Below, piece by piece: positions 27,601 through 34,620 of a DNA stretch of 64,000 nucleotides. Under the pieces are notes generated by a model. That model was given only the letters and a program-made list of their open reading frames with translations, did no database searches and was not told where the DNA came from. The translations under genes and the position numbers were made by a program. Origin of the DNA: Herpetosiphon geysericola (lineage in GTDB: Bacteria; Chloroflexota; Chloroflexia; Chloroflexales; Herpetosiphonaceae); NCBI RefSeq assembly GCF_001306135.1, contig NZ_LGKP01000042.1:83705-147704 (forward strand), written 5' to 3'. Positions within the stretch are counted from its first letter, which is position 1, and every line of letters begins with the position of its first letter.

Positions 27601-27756
27601 ATTACTGCGTATCAGCGAGGTAAAATTAATGTTGCCATTAACCATATAAATGCCCTCATCCATGAGGTTGAAGGGATTCGTGATCATCGCATTACTGTGC
27701 GAGGAGCTGATTTGCTGGTTGATGATAGCTCCTACATTCAAGAGCATATACGGTAA
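24625..27756 (+). CDS. Large secreted protein with FnIII-like and OmpL47-type repeats and FIMAH-like C-terminus
   Basis: The ATG at 24625 follows AAAGGAGG. 1043 residues begin with a signal peptide (basic start, hydrophobic core FSFGILIFLMLSG, likely cut after ALA near residue 30). A fibronectin-III-like segment lies at about 150-245, a large unknown middle region to about 690, two OmpL47-type beta repeats (RINGSQW, RSVDRAGNIE) at about 700-890, an Ig-like segment, and a C-terminal helical FIMAH-like domain. Such proteins are exported and bind surfaces or polymers. It is a single plus-strand gene, apparently not part of the flanking minus-strand sets. An IS982-like element lies 5 bases after the stop. 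Confidence 0.8.
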   Translation: MSPVSRRLFSFGILIFLMLSGFIRPQRALAVDPYIAITINSPNPGTSKVGTDTTINLSVNLSAPSQGTLLVTIGPPSSSHLGGYTSYQCLTYTAIASQRYDLSFPLESPPAPQNQQYRISAYFRPQNPSTCPTFSSSMPGSVTTSALYEMDWQPGEAPPIILSGPFINVHSTSAEVRWTTDRPASTELIDIDPDDNIEVIKSVIGYEHKLWISRLYPGDTYSVQFRSCNSVGCSATRSTAFTTKPGCLQISFFHDGRLQNPDWWNNEWDRPIRLDIGGVSPKQYQIRIRALVDTAAAASSSARWEPHTITHIGDLSYQASLPDFTHGGLRSYGDTVGRYQLTKSGTIASDGGTDIYYSLPVFKSIDVRSLSINLSITGGRGRYNGHESGICPSNTATEKYGNVRFSYRPTPLSTGQFQVTEGDVRLWESIKDEEAKRKWTDDAMLNAFGFLPAPYWFGVALTVGQIALGYNNLDEADVSTIDNFIPIDNENVKWTVYSIAGVGVNGQATAHRSYYVMYGRRIVTSPEGQTPPIIEPRVWQGIVHGYPRWLIGSSAQVKFTDCQAWNGSVLNPEACMGVESFSPIELQAQDTNGNILDKHTNTLGGMYSVIPESDGGIGEDLWGPSSDYTYRIHGVASAPFSLFFIRPYQGKWQGILYDQVPIQQSQTLSLVIPSEGYVPALQLPNGQNLWPVDFVSPKTNIIPDPIIPNGNNGWYTQDITITTQAFDNLTGIAHTLCQINDTTWFTYTQQFIISEERGDNQASCYSTDNAGAQEDLQKAFFKLDKTPPTTTVSITGTLGQNGWFTSTVEVIFQSYDATSGIDYTQYRINGSQWMKYNQRLYIESEGVHILEFRSVDRAGNIEQDHSQQVKIDKTPPQLDAWLNQLDYLRLDMLTLNYTATDRVSGVYTVTANLLGDAITKNRPYELLWPPVGQHTLSVVAQDFAGWTSSQSLPFSLSTNLERLRATILRLRVLKEIDRDGIVNGLTTKVDGAITAYQRGKINVAINHINALIHEVEGIRDHRITVRGADLLVDDSSYIQEHIR

Positions 27757-27761
27757 GATCT

Positions 27762-28782
27762 ATACGCCTGATGTGAGTTATGACGAAAGAAACGCTTGAC
27801 AAAGCAAGACGGAAGTCCGACGATGGATGTGCTTACCAACCATCAACAGGAGTTCCGTCCATGCCTAGTATACCATTTTCTGATGTGATGACCATGCTGT
27901 ATGTGCTGGTTGATGATTGGTATCAATCAACCAACCGTTCTCCCAAGGCAGCTGCCCCAGGGCCGGCTCCCGCCCTCGCGCCAAGCGAGGTGCTCACCAT
28001 TTTGTTGGCAATGGATCTGGTACCCTTTCCCAGCGAACGCGGCTTCTTAGGATTTCTCCGGTCAACGCATGGCGATCTATTTCCAACCCTGCCGCACCAA
28101 AGTCAATTTAATCGCCATGCCCGCCGACTGTGTGGTCTGCTCGAACCCGTACGTCGCTCATGGCTCGCGTCATGGGCCATGGTGGACGGCCCACAGGTCA
28201 TCCTTGATACCAAACCGATTCCGGTCATGGGCTATACGCGTCCGAAAACCCGCAGCGATTTCGCTGGAAGCGCGAGTTATGGCTATTGTGCCAGCCGAAA
28301 ATTACCGTATTTTGGGTATAAACTGGTGATGCTCACGACCCTCGATGGCATTCCGGTGGCCTATGACCTTGTACCGGCCCATACCGATGAGCGCGCCGCT
28401 GCGGACGAAATTCTGGACCAGATCACCAATGCCGACGTGTGGGCGGATAAAGGATTTCTCGGTGAACAGTGGCATCAGGAAGTCCGAGCCACCACCGATA
28501 ATCGCATCTGGACGGCCAAACGCCACAACCAACGGCAGAATCCTGCGCCATTTGATTCCCTGCTCGGGTCGATCCGCGAACGGATCGAAGGGACGTTTCA
28601 TGAACTGCAAAACACGGGACGGAACAGTGAGCGCTTGTTGGCCAAAACGGTGGAAGGCTTGGTAACGCGCATTGCCAGTAAGGTGACGCATCTCGTCGTG
28701 AAGGCCGTGTTGCGTGCGCGATTTGGCATTGATGTCCTCACCTTTACCGTGATCAAAGAAGTCTAACTCACATCAGGCGTAT
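27762..28782 (+). mobile_element. IS982-like insertion sequence, copy 1 (1,021 bp)
   Basis: Perfect 19-bp terminal inverted repeats (27762-27780, 28764-28782) flank one transposase gene. The same element occurs at 55576-56596 with one visible coding difference. CT lies on both sides of this copy and AG on both sides of the other, suggesting a 2-bp duplication or target preference. Confidence 0.9.
27861..28766 (+). CDS. IS982-family DDE transposase, copy 1
   Basis: I chose the ATG at 27861 (MPSIPFSDVM) because AGGAG lies 8 bases upstream; the frame is open back to 27780 inside the terminal repeat. About 301 residues, the usual IS982 length. N-terminal YVLVDDWYQS, catalytic Asp in VILDTKPIPV, a second Asp in DVWADKGFLG, and Glu in RERIEGTFHEL fit an RNase-H-like DDE enzyme that cuts and joins the element ends. 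Intact. Nearly identical to the copy at 55675. Confidence 0.9.
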   Translation: MPSIPFSDVMTMLYVLVDDWYQSTNRSPKAAAPGPAPALAPSEVLTILLAMDLVPFPSERGFLGFLRSTHGDLFPTLPHQSQFNRHARRLCGLLEPVRRSWLASWAMVDGPQVILDTKPIPVMGYTRPKTRSDFAGSASYGYCASRKLPYFGYKLVMLTTLDGIPVAYDLVPAHTDERAAADEILDQITNADVWADKGFLGEQWHQEVRATTDNRIWTAKRHNQRQNPAPFDSLLGSIRERIEGTFHELQNTGRNSERLLAKTVEGLVTRIASKVTHLVVKAVLRARFGIDVLTFTVIKEV

Positions 28783-28927
28783 CTATGTATATTTATACCG
28801 TATATGTGAGAAAGTTTCCGGATACTATGCTCACACATATGGTATTCCATTAAAGAGGATCTATGAAAGTATCTTCGATTTCGATCTGCCTATGATTAAT
28901 AAGCTGTGAGCTAAATTCAGGACTTTA

Positions 28928-28975
28928 AATCAGAACAACTCGGGGTGGTCTTGACCACCCCGAGTTGTTCTGATT
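28928..28975 (-). terminator. Terminator at the end of the long minus-strand gene set
   Basis: Perfect 23-bp arms with a TT loop, overlapping the stop of the SWIM-finger gene. The stretch 28783-28927 holds only the split hairpin arm and no gene. Confidence 0.85.
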
Positions 28976-29591
28976 AAGCAGCCATCACTGCTTCATTGGT
29001 ATCAATGATGTTTGTATGGTTATCCCACTGGGCAGCATAGGCGAGAATAGCGGAGGCTGCCGCGTGTTTACATGGAGCGCCAGCGGAAAACGCCGGTATA
29101 GCTCCCATACAGGTGCATTTGTATCCGTGTTCGAGATTACCATCCTTATCCATTAATGTAACGGTATAGGGTGTCAGCCGTGATCCCTGGACTTCAAACA
29201 CTATTTCGCTGATGCGCTTGGCATGGCCAGACAGTAGAAGGATCAAGGTATCAAGTTGTTGTTTTCTGCTCAGGCTTTCCGCAACGTAGCTGAACCAAAG
29301 ACCAAACTGTTCCCAATAATCACTGATAGTCGTCTGTGCCTTGTTGCGCTTATATAACAGACCAATGGCTGCCATTACCATATTGGTTGAACCTTCTGGT
29401 GACTTCAGGCGCTTGGCATCCAATGATGAAGCTGCTATAAGCGTTCCATCCAGCTGTATAAATTCATCGCCACGAATCATAAAGAGGGCTGCGGCTTTGG
29501 CGATCGCATGCGCTTCTGCCTCAGCTACGGCCACCACTAATGTGCTCGCATCAGCGAGGATCTGCCATTTCAACAGTGTATGATCAGCCAT
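28974..29591 (-). CDS. SWIM zinc-finger protein
   Basis: The ATG at 29591 has AGGAGAA about 10 bases upstream. 205 residues. The C-terminal part has a SWIM-type zinc finger, CTC at about 160 then CKH at about 178 (CxC-xn-CxH), which binds DNA or protein partners in helicase complexes. The N-terminal region is helical and Ala-rich. It is the last gene of the set that also encodes the SF2 helicase and AAA+ ATPase. SWIM proteins are often found next to SNF2-type helicases, which supports a joint role. Confidence 0.75.
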   Translation of the reverse strand: MADHTLLKWQILADASTLVVAVAEAEAHAIAKAAALFMIRGDEFIQLDGTLIAASSLDAKRLKSPEGSTNMVMAAIGLLYKRNKAQTTISDYWEQFGLWFSYVAESLSRKQQLDTLILLLSGHAKRISEIVFEVQGSRLTPYTVTLMDKDGNLEHGYKCTCMGAIPAFSAGAPCKHAAASAILAYAAQWDNHTNIIDTNEAVMAA

Positions 29592-29615
29592 GGTGTACAA
29601 TTCTCCTGTTCTATT

Positions 29616-29654
29616 ATCATGAGGATGGGCGAGGCTGTTCCATGATGTGACAGC
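29616..29654 (-). promoter_or_regulatory. Interleaved-repeat leader of the SWIM gene
   Basis: ATCATG/CATGAT hairpin (29616-29621, 29641-29646) with loop segment 29634-29638 complementary to 29650-29654. Short arms, so weak alone. Confidence 0.35.
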
Positions 29655-29677
29655 TTCGGTGTGCTTTTGATTGCTGC

Positions 29678-30160
29678 TCAGCGCTTATGCTCCGGCAATT
29701 GGAGTTGCGGATTTTCCGTGTGTTTGAGGATCGCGACCGTGATGTCTTCACAGACCTCAAGGCCGTCTACTAGGAATCCTTCCCGCAGTCGCATCTGGAC
29801 AAAGGCTAATGCAAGGCGATTATCCAGTGTCCGCTTGATCAATGGTTTCCCATCGATATCCATTCCATCAAGCGCTGCTATTGCGAGTTCTTCATCACTA
29901 ACTACAAGCTTGAGGGTTCGCCGCAGCTGTACCCCTCCCCACGTATTGGAAGCGCCAGCACCTACGTTGGCTAATGCCTCTATTGTTAGTCGTTGGATAT
30001 CCACACTATCAGCCGCCTCAAGCCGCTTGAGTTCTGCTTTCTGTTTCGCAATGGTTGCTTCAAAAACCGTCTTTGCATCCCGAATTTCTTGTTCCAGCTC
30101 CGCGATGCGGGCACGACGTGCATGAACACCATCCAACAGGTCATTCCATGACATGGTCAT
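29678..30160 (-). CDS. Hypothetical coiled-coil protein (160 aa)
   Basis: The ATG at 30160 has GGAG upstream. Residues 10-55 form a heptad-rich coiled coil (ARIAELEQEIRDAKTVFE). The rest is an acidic alpha/beta region with no known motif. It lies between the SWIM and VWA genes in the same orientation. Confidence 0.7.
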   Translation of the reverse strand: MTMSWNDLLDGVHARRARIAELEQEIRDAKTVFEATIAKQKAELKRLEAADSVDIQRLTIEALANVGAGASNTWGGVQLRRTLKLVVSDEELAIAALDGMDIDGKPLIKRTLDNRLALAFVQMRLREGFLVDGLEVCEDITVAILKHTENPQLQLPEHKR

Positions 30161-30171
30161 TGTGTGCTCCA

Positions 30172-30217
30172 GTGCGGAATGCCTACCGCACGTATCGATG
30201 AAACAGGAGGCATTCCG
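30172..30217 (-). promoter_or_regulatory. Interleaved-repeat leader of the coiled-coil gene
   Basis: GTGCGG/CCGCAC hairpin (30172-30177, 30186-30191). Its loop forms part of a 10-bp perfect repeat (30175-30184 with 30208-30217), so the two pairings overlap and interleave. Confidence 0.55.
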
Positions 30218-30223
30218 AAGATG

Positions 30224-31966
30224 TTATTTGGTGGTCTGATATTTTTTGAGAATACGGCCCAGTCGAGTCGGCAATTCATTGAGATTGGCAACACCAATGG
30301 TCCATTCCGGACTGAAGATTCGTTGAACAGAACTGATAGAGCCTTGATCTCCGATAAAAAGGCCAATGACCAGCGTGTGTTGTCGCCGCACACGGACAAC
30401 ATTGTCGCGAACTGTTTCCCAGGGTTCATCGACAGGCTGGCCGTCATGAATGTAAATAATGAGTTTACGCGCCTCTGTTCGTTCACGGAGTTTCTGCTGA
30501 GCAATGGCAAGTGATTGGCTTACTGCTTCAACACCACCATCGCCATACATCCCTGCGATAAGCGCGCGTGGCCCTTCCGCATTAGGTGGGGTTGCCCAAT
30601 CACGAATCCACATGACTGGTGAGGGAGGACTATAGACATGGTAGCGATCCAAGTGGGGTGATTGAATGCGATCCCGTGCATAACCAATACAGAGTGGAAT
30701 AGCCAGATTGGCGCACGCTCGATCAAACAGTAGGGTAGCCCTCCGCATGTGGGGAAGTCGGCCATGATTAAAGGAGTTCATATCGCTCGGGCGGCCATCA
30801 GGAGTAATGCCCTCCAATCCGCCCCCCATTGAGGTTGTTCCGTCCAAGAGAAGGACAATTGCCATACCTCCTGGATCATCGGATTCATCTTCCTCACGCA
30901 CAACCGGAGTCCCTCCCTTTGATCGGACACATGTACGGCTATCAAACCGCCCACGCCGATTGTTCGCAATAGGGTCTCTATCTGGAGTCTGTACTTTGAG
31001 TTCCTTGGTGAGCCGACGTACATCTCCCAGGATGGATTCTTGAAGCTCATGATAGGGCTGTGGCCATAAGGTGCCACCGCTTGGATCGATGTCTAATGCT
31101 CCAGAGGAGAGGAGCATATCTTCAATATCAGGATCATCGACAAGCGTGGGTGCTGCCTCGCTGTCGATATGTCCATCAAGGACGATCATCGGATCATCAC
31201 TATCACGGAGACCCATTGGACTACCGTCGGGTGCGTTGCCTTGAAGTACAAGGGCTATCGTATTATTTTCAGGTGCAATATCAAGGTGTTGCAGGATGTC
31301 AAGTGCTATTTCTGAGACACGCTGGCTTGTAGGCGCAACCCAAGCTGCTTCGACGAGTGGCTTAATTGTTTCATGCCAGAAATCGTGATCATCGGGTGGA
31401 ATTGTCAATTTTGACGTGCTCGCAGCTGGGCGTTCATGATCCCAACGATGTGAGAGACAGCTGTTCAACAAGGTGCTGTTTCGATCACCTTTCTCAGGTT
31501 GAATATTCATCCAACATCGCAAGCCAAGCTCAGCAAAGTCGCGTGCAGCAGGGCGATAGTATGCGGCTGTAAGCCGCTCCATTCGTTCGTCCTCAAGCGC
31601 ATTCCAGAGCCACTTATGGGTTGGCCCATATACCGTTGGGTTGTCGGTAAAGAGCACATGGCCGCCTTCGTGGAACGCTAGCGCTCTCGCAGTCACTACT
31701 TGGAGGGTGCTGTCTCTCACGATTGATCGTCCTCCCCACTGACATGGCACACGACGAGCGTCAGGAGCCATGTCATCAGGAAAGTTTGGTTTGACCGCAA
31801 TTGTATGCGTAGCCCAGTTTATCCATGAGCCAGCATCTGGCCCAGGATCTGGATTATATTTGACTGTAAAGGGTCGTGCACCGATAAGGACACGAACCCA
31901 TTCTTCCAGACGTTGTTTCGCGCGTTCTTTATCCCACCATTTAAGCCAAGTCCGTGGTGTTGTCAT
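30224..31966 (-). CDS. VWA-domain protein with HExxH motif (CobT-like)
   Basis: A 580-residue protein. The N-terminal third carries HEGGH at 99-103, a zinc-protease-like motif also seen in VWA proteins that partner MoxR/CobS ATPases. The C-terminal third is a von Willebrand A domain with MIDAS residues D375, T377 and S379 (DGTTS) and further strands (LIIYIHDGQPVD). VWA plus MoxR AAA+ pairs act as chelatases or chaperones that remodel target complexes. Its AAA+ partner is the next gene upstream at 32053-34035. The substrate is unknown; metallation is only one possibility. Confidence 0.8.
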   Translation of the reverse strand: MTTPRTWLKWWDKERAKQRLEEWVRVLIGARPFTVKYNPDPGPDAGSWINWATHTIAVKPNFPDDMAPDARRVPCQWGGRSIVRDSTLQVVTARALAFHEGGHVLFTDNPTVYGPTHKWLWNALEDERMERLTAAYYRPAARDFAELGLRCWMNIQPEKGDRNSTLLNSCLSHRWDHERPAASTSKLTIPPDDHDFWHETIKPLVEAAWVAPTSQRVSEIALDILQHLDIAPENNTIALVLQGNAPDGSPMGLRDSDDPMIVLDGHIDSEAAPTLVDDPDIEDMLLSSGALDIDPSGGTLWPQPYHELQESILGDVRRLTKELKVQTPDRDPIANNRRGRFDSRTCVRSKGGTPVVREEDESDDPGGMAIVLLLDGTTSMGGGLEGITPDGRPSDMNSFNHGRLPHMRRATLLFDRACANLAIPLCIGYARDRIQSPHLDRYHVYSPPSPVMWIRDWATPPNAEGPRALIAGMYGDGGVEAVSQSLAIAQQKLRERTEARKLIIYIHDGQPVDEPWETVRDNVVRVRRQHTLVIGLFIGDQGSISSVQRIFSPEWTIGVANLNELPTRLGRILKKYQTTK

Positions 31967-31986
31967 ACTGTATCCTCATTGAGACA

Positions 31987-32042
31987 CAGGATGTTCGTAC
32001 CGCACGGCATGAACATCCTGATCAAGGTTGTATGCCATGCGG
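31987..32042 (-). promoter_or_regulatory. Interleaved-repeat leader of the VWA gene
   Basis: 10-bp perfect hairpin (31987-31996, 32011-32020). Its loop (32000-32010) is complementary over 11 bases, with one G-U pair, to 32032-32042. GAGGAT follows before the ATG. Confidence 0.6.
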
Positions 32043-32052
32043 CAGGGTCGTA

Positions 32053-34035
32053 TTAGAGAATTTCTGGAGCGTGGCGGGTCACAATGTTGACTAGGGCTGT
32101 AAAGACGGTCTGATCACGACGACTGCCCTTGAGTGGACAGACCATATCGATCCAGACATCTTTTGCTGCGGTGATAAACGCATCCTTGATTTGTACCCGT
32201 CCTCGCGTTTTTGTGGCTGTAGCTGCCCAGCGCTTCACATCAATGCCCCAGTTAATGAGGATTGCGAGGTTGGTCTCCATCACGAGGGATTCCTCTTTAG
32301 CCTGATAGGCTTGAACCTCTTGGTCAGCGCGAATGAGCGCTGAAATGAGTGCATGGGTGGCAGGGATATCGAGGTGCTTGGCCAAGATCTGGGCCAACTC
32401 CTGCGGGGTATAGGGATCGAGTTGATAGAATCCCGCAGTCCACCTCCGGCGGAAGGCGGGATCACTCAGATCCATGCCTTGATAGGAATCGCCTAGATTC
32501 GCGGTCGCAATAATCTTAACCAGATCTATGGGGAATACGAAGGTTTCCATCGTATCGAAGACACGGACGATGTGATATGGTCCTGCTGTCTCGGGAATGG
32601 GAATACCCATCGCACTTAATTCATCAGCTGTATAGGTGTTTAGCAGATCCATCACACCATCAGCCACGGATTTATGACCGCGGGCAAGCTCATCAAGGAT
32701 GAGTACGACCTTTTCTCCTTTGCTGGCGCGACGTGCCCAGCTCACGACCGGGCCATCACGCCATTCCCAGCGACGATCTTCATTCTGGACGGACGTACCA
32801 TACACATGTTCATCCTTGACACCGGGCTTGAATACAACGATTTCCAAGCCCCAACCATTCGCGATCGCGACTTGTTTTGACCACATGGTTTTTCCTGTAG
32901 CGGTTTCGCCATAGAGAAAAAGCCCACCTGGTCGGCAAAATGCACGATTAATTCGTTCGTAGCTGCTTGTTCCCACCACCGGGAGTATTTTTTTCTTTTG
33001 CTCTGCTGCAGCGTGTTCTGCTGCTTTTGCGTCAGCTGCTGCCATCTCCTTGCGCGTTACTTCAGCACGTTCAGCATCTGCTTTCTTGGTCGATTCCTCC
33101 GCCGATGACGGTTCAGGCTTTGGTTTGCGTACTCGTGCGGGTTTGGGAGATTTTGGCGCTGCTGGAGCAGTCGTTGGTGGTGTTTTTGTGTCTGGGTCGC
33201 ATGCAGGTGCTGTGTCGACATCAAGGTCGATATCGAGGTCACCATCGAGGTCGCCGTCAGGCAAGCGTGTTTCCGTTGGAGATGTGGATGGGGCTTTCGC
33301 TCCAGCCATATCCCGCTCATCCACTGTATAGGGATTCATTAATTCATTCGACAGAAGCCGCGTGGTTCCTTCATGTCCATGAAGAACTGACGACTCTTGA
33401 ACAAAGACACCTCGAATCGTGCTGATGTCCGGTAATGGATAACACATGGCAAAGTACAGTTCATCAGCAACATTTTCAATGGCCTTCCGAATCCATGTAT
33501 TTGCCGCTGTGTTCTCGCACGCTGTGCGGATCGTTCTGCTATCCCAGCCCATGGATGTATCAGTGCGAGGGTAGCAGGCATCCATCTGGCGTAGGAGGGT
33601 ATACCACGCGCTTACGAGGGCATTATTTCCATGCGATTCTGCAGTAGAACGAACCACCTCCATCACGAGGCCGACCATCGCTGCCTGATAGGCCGGGCCA
33701 TTGATGAAGCCACCAAGCAGGAGATCTGTTCCCCGTCGGTCCCAAGACATTTGATACATGCCGCTGGCACCTAATGACGCGATAGTTACCTTCCCTGTTC
33801 GGGTATCGTCATCAAAGGTGCAGCCACGAACAGCTCCTGATAGAACGGCCAGAATGGCTTGAACAAAGCCCATTCCTAAAGCGCTATCAGTTTTGCTGCG
33901 TTGGGTGTTGTATACGCTGAGGTTGTCTGGTTGAATGCGGTGGCCACGCAGGTAGATATCACCCGAAAGGCCACATACTTTTTTGTTCATCAGACAGGTG
34001 ATCGTATCTTTACGGAGGATACTTGAAGTGGTCAT
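32053..34035 (-). CDS. MoxR/CobS-type AAA+ ATPase
   Basis: The ATG at 34035 (MTTSSILRKD) is chosen because AAGGAG lies upstream; the frame opens earlier without a site. 660 residues: an N-terminal unknown domain (1-240), an Asp-rich then Pro/Lys/Ala-rich linker (about 255-345), and a C-terminal AAA+ domain with Walker A GETATGKT (376-383), Walker B LILDELARG (about 437-445) and an arginine-finger segment (DPAFRRRW). It resembles CobS-type ATPases of phages and plasmids and likely works with the VWA protein encoded next. The charged linker is unusual for the family. Confidence 0.8.
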   Translation of the reverse strand: MTTSSILRKDTITCLMNKKVCGLSGDIYLRGHRIQPDNLSVYNTQRSKTDSALGMGFVQAILAVLSGAVRGCTFDDDTRTGKVTIASLGASGMYQMSWDRRGTDLLLGGFINGPAYQAAMVGLVMEVVRSTAESHGNNALVSAWYTLLRQMDACYPRTDTSMGWDSRTIRTACENTAANTWIRKAIENVADELYFAMCYPLPDISTIRGVFVQESSVLHGHEGTTRLLSNELMNPYTVDERDMAGAKAPSTSPTETRLPDGDLDGDLDIDLDVDTAPACDPDTKTPPTTAPAAPKSPKPARVRKPKPEPSSAEESTKKADAERAEVTRKEMAAADAKAAEHAAAEQKKKILPVVGTSSYERINRAFCRPGGLFLYGETATGKTMWSKQVAIANGWGLEIVVFKPGVKDEHVYGTSVQNEDRRWEWRDGPVVSWARRASKGEKVVLILDELARGHKSVADGVMDLLNTYTADELSAMGIPIPETAGPYHIVRVFDTMETFVFPIDLVKIIATANLGDSYQGMDLSDPAFRRRWTAGFYQLDPYTPQELAQILAKHLDIPATHALISALIRADQEVQAYQAKEESLVMETNLAILINWGIDVKRWAATATKTRGRVQIKDAFITAAKDVWIDMVCPLKGSRRDQTVFTALVNIVTRHAPEIL

Positions 34036-34078
34036 GCCAGGAAACTCCTTGGTTATAAAAAAGCGCTGACATGACCAC

Positions 34079-34113
34079 CTGCGTATCGCAGATGGCATTG
34101 CCAGACGATACGC
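34079..34113 (-). promoter_or_regulatory. Overlapping inverted repeats in the AAA+ gene leader
   Basis: GCGTATCG (34081-34088) pairs with 34106-34113, while CTGCG (34079-34083) pairs with 34087-34091. The pairings overlap and exclude each other. Confidence 0.45.
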
Positions 34114-34137
34114 GGGAACAGAACTAGGACCATGAAA

Positions 34138-34620
34138 TTAGATATTTGAGGAGAGACGATCGCGGGAACCAGCACGGCTGGCCTCTGCTGTGTTTCGTTG
34201 AAATGGATCAGTAATGGTACTGATGGCATTGATGATGTGCCAGGCTGCTAAATGCCAACACCATCCTGTGGGATTAGCACGCGATGGCCGAGCAGGACAA
34301 GGACATGCAGCACCATCACAGCTATAGGTCTGAACCTGACGACGCTTCGTACCTGATGCACTTTGGATCGTCAAGATGCCGTCGGTAAATGTCCAGGGTA
34401 AACTCATGGTTCCAAGGACATACTTAATGGCATTTCGCGCACACCGTGCAAAAGATGGGTCATCAAAGTGAGCCACAAGGGCATGTACTTGGTGCTGTAC
34501 AACCTGTGGTTTGAGTCGCAATGGTAGTGGGAACACAGGGTACTCCTTTTGGTGCCATTCTCGTAGAAGGGACGGTGTTGCACGAAACCTTGGTAGGACG
34601 TTGTGTAAGGGTCTACACAT
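34138..34620 (-). CDS. SWIM zinc-finger protein, translationally coupled to the helicase gene
   Basis: The chosen ATG at 34620 overlaps the stop of the helicase gene (ATGTGTAG), a classic coupling arrangement. 160 residues. CPC and CWH (about 103-121) give the SWIM signature CxC-xn-CxH. The N-terminal half is an alpha/beta region with basic patches. It is expected to work with the helicase encoded just upstream. A longer frame to 34683 lacks a ribosome site. Confidence 0.75.
   Translation of the reverse strand: MCRPLHNVLPRFRATPSLLREWHQKEYPVFPLPLRLKPQVVQHQVHALVAHFDDPSFARCARNAIKYVLGTMSLPWTFTDGILTIQSASGTKRRQVQTYSCDGAACPCPARPSRANPTGWCWHLAAWHIINAISTITDPFQRNTAEASRAGSRDRLSSNI

Larger units (their letters stand above)
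27745..28806 (+). terminator. Terminator hairpin split by an IS insertion
   Basis: CATATACGGTA (27745-27755, overlapping the stop codon of the secreted-protein gene) is perfectly complementary to TACCGTATATG (28796-28806) on the far side of the IS. Without the IS the arms would be about 20 bases apart, so the element seems to have landed in the loop of this hairpin. Confidence 0.6.
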
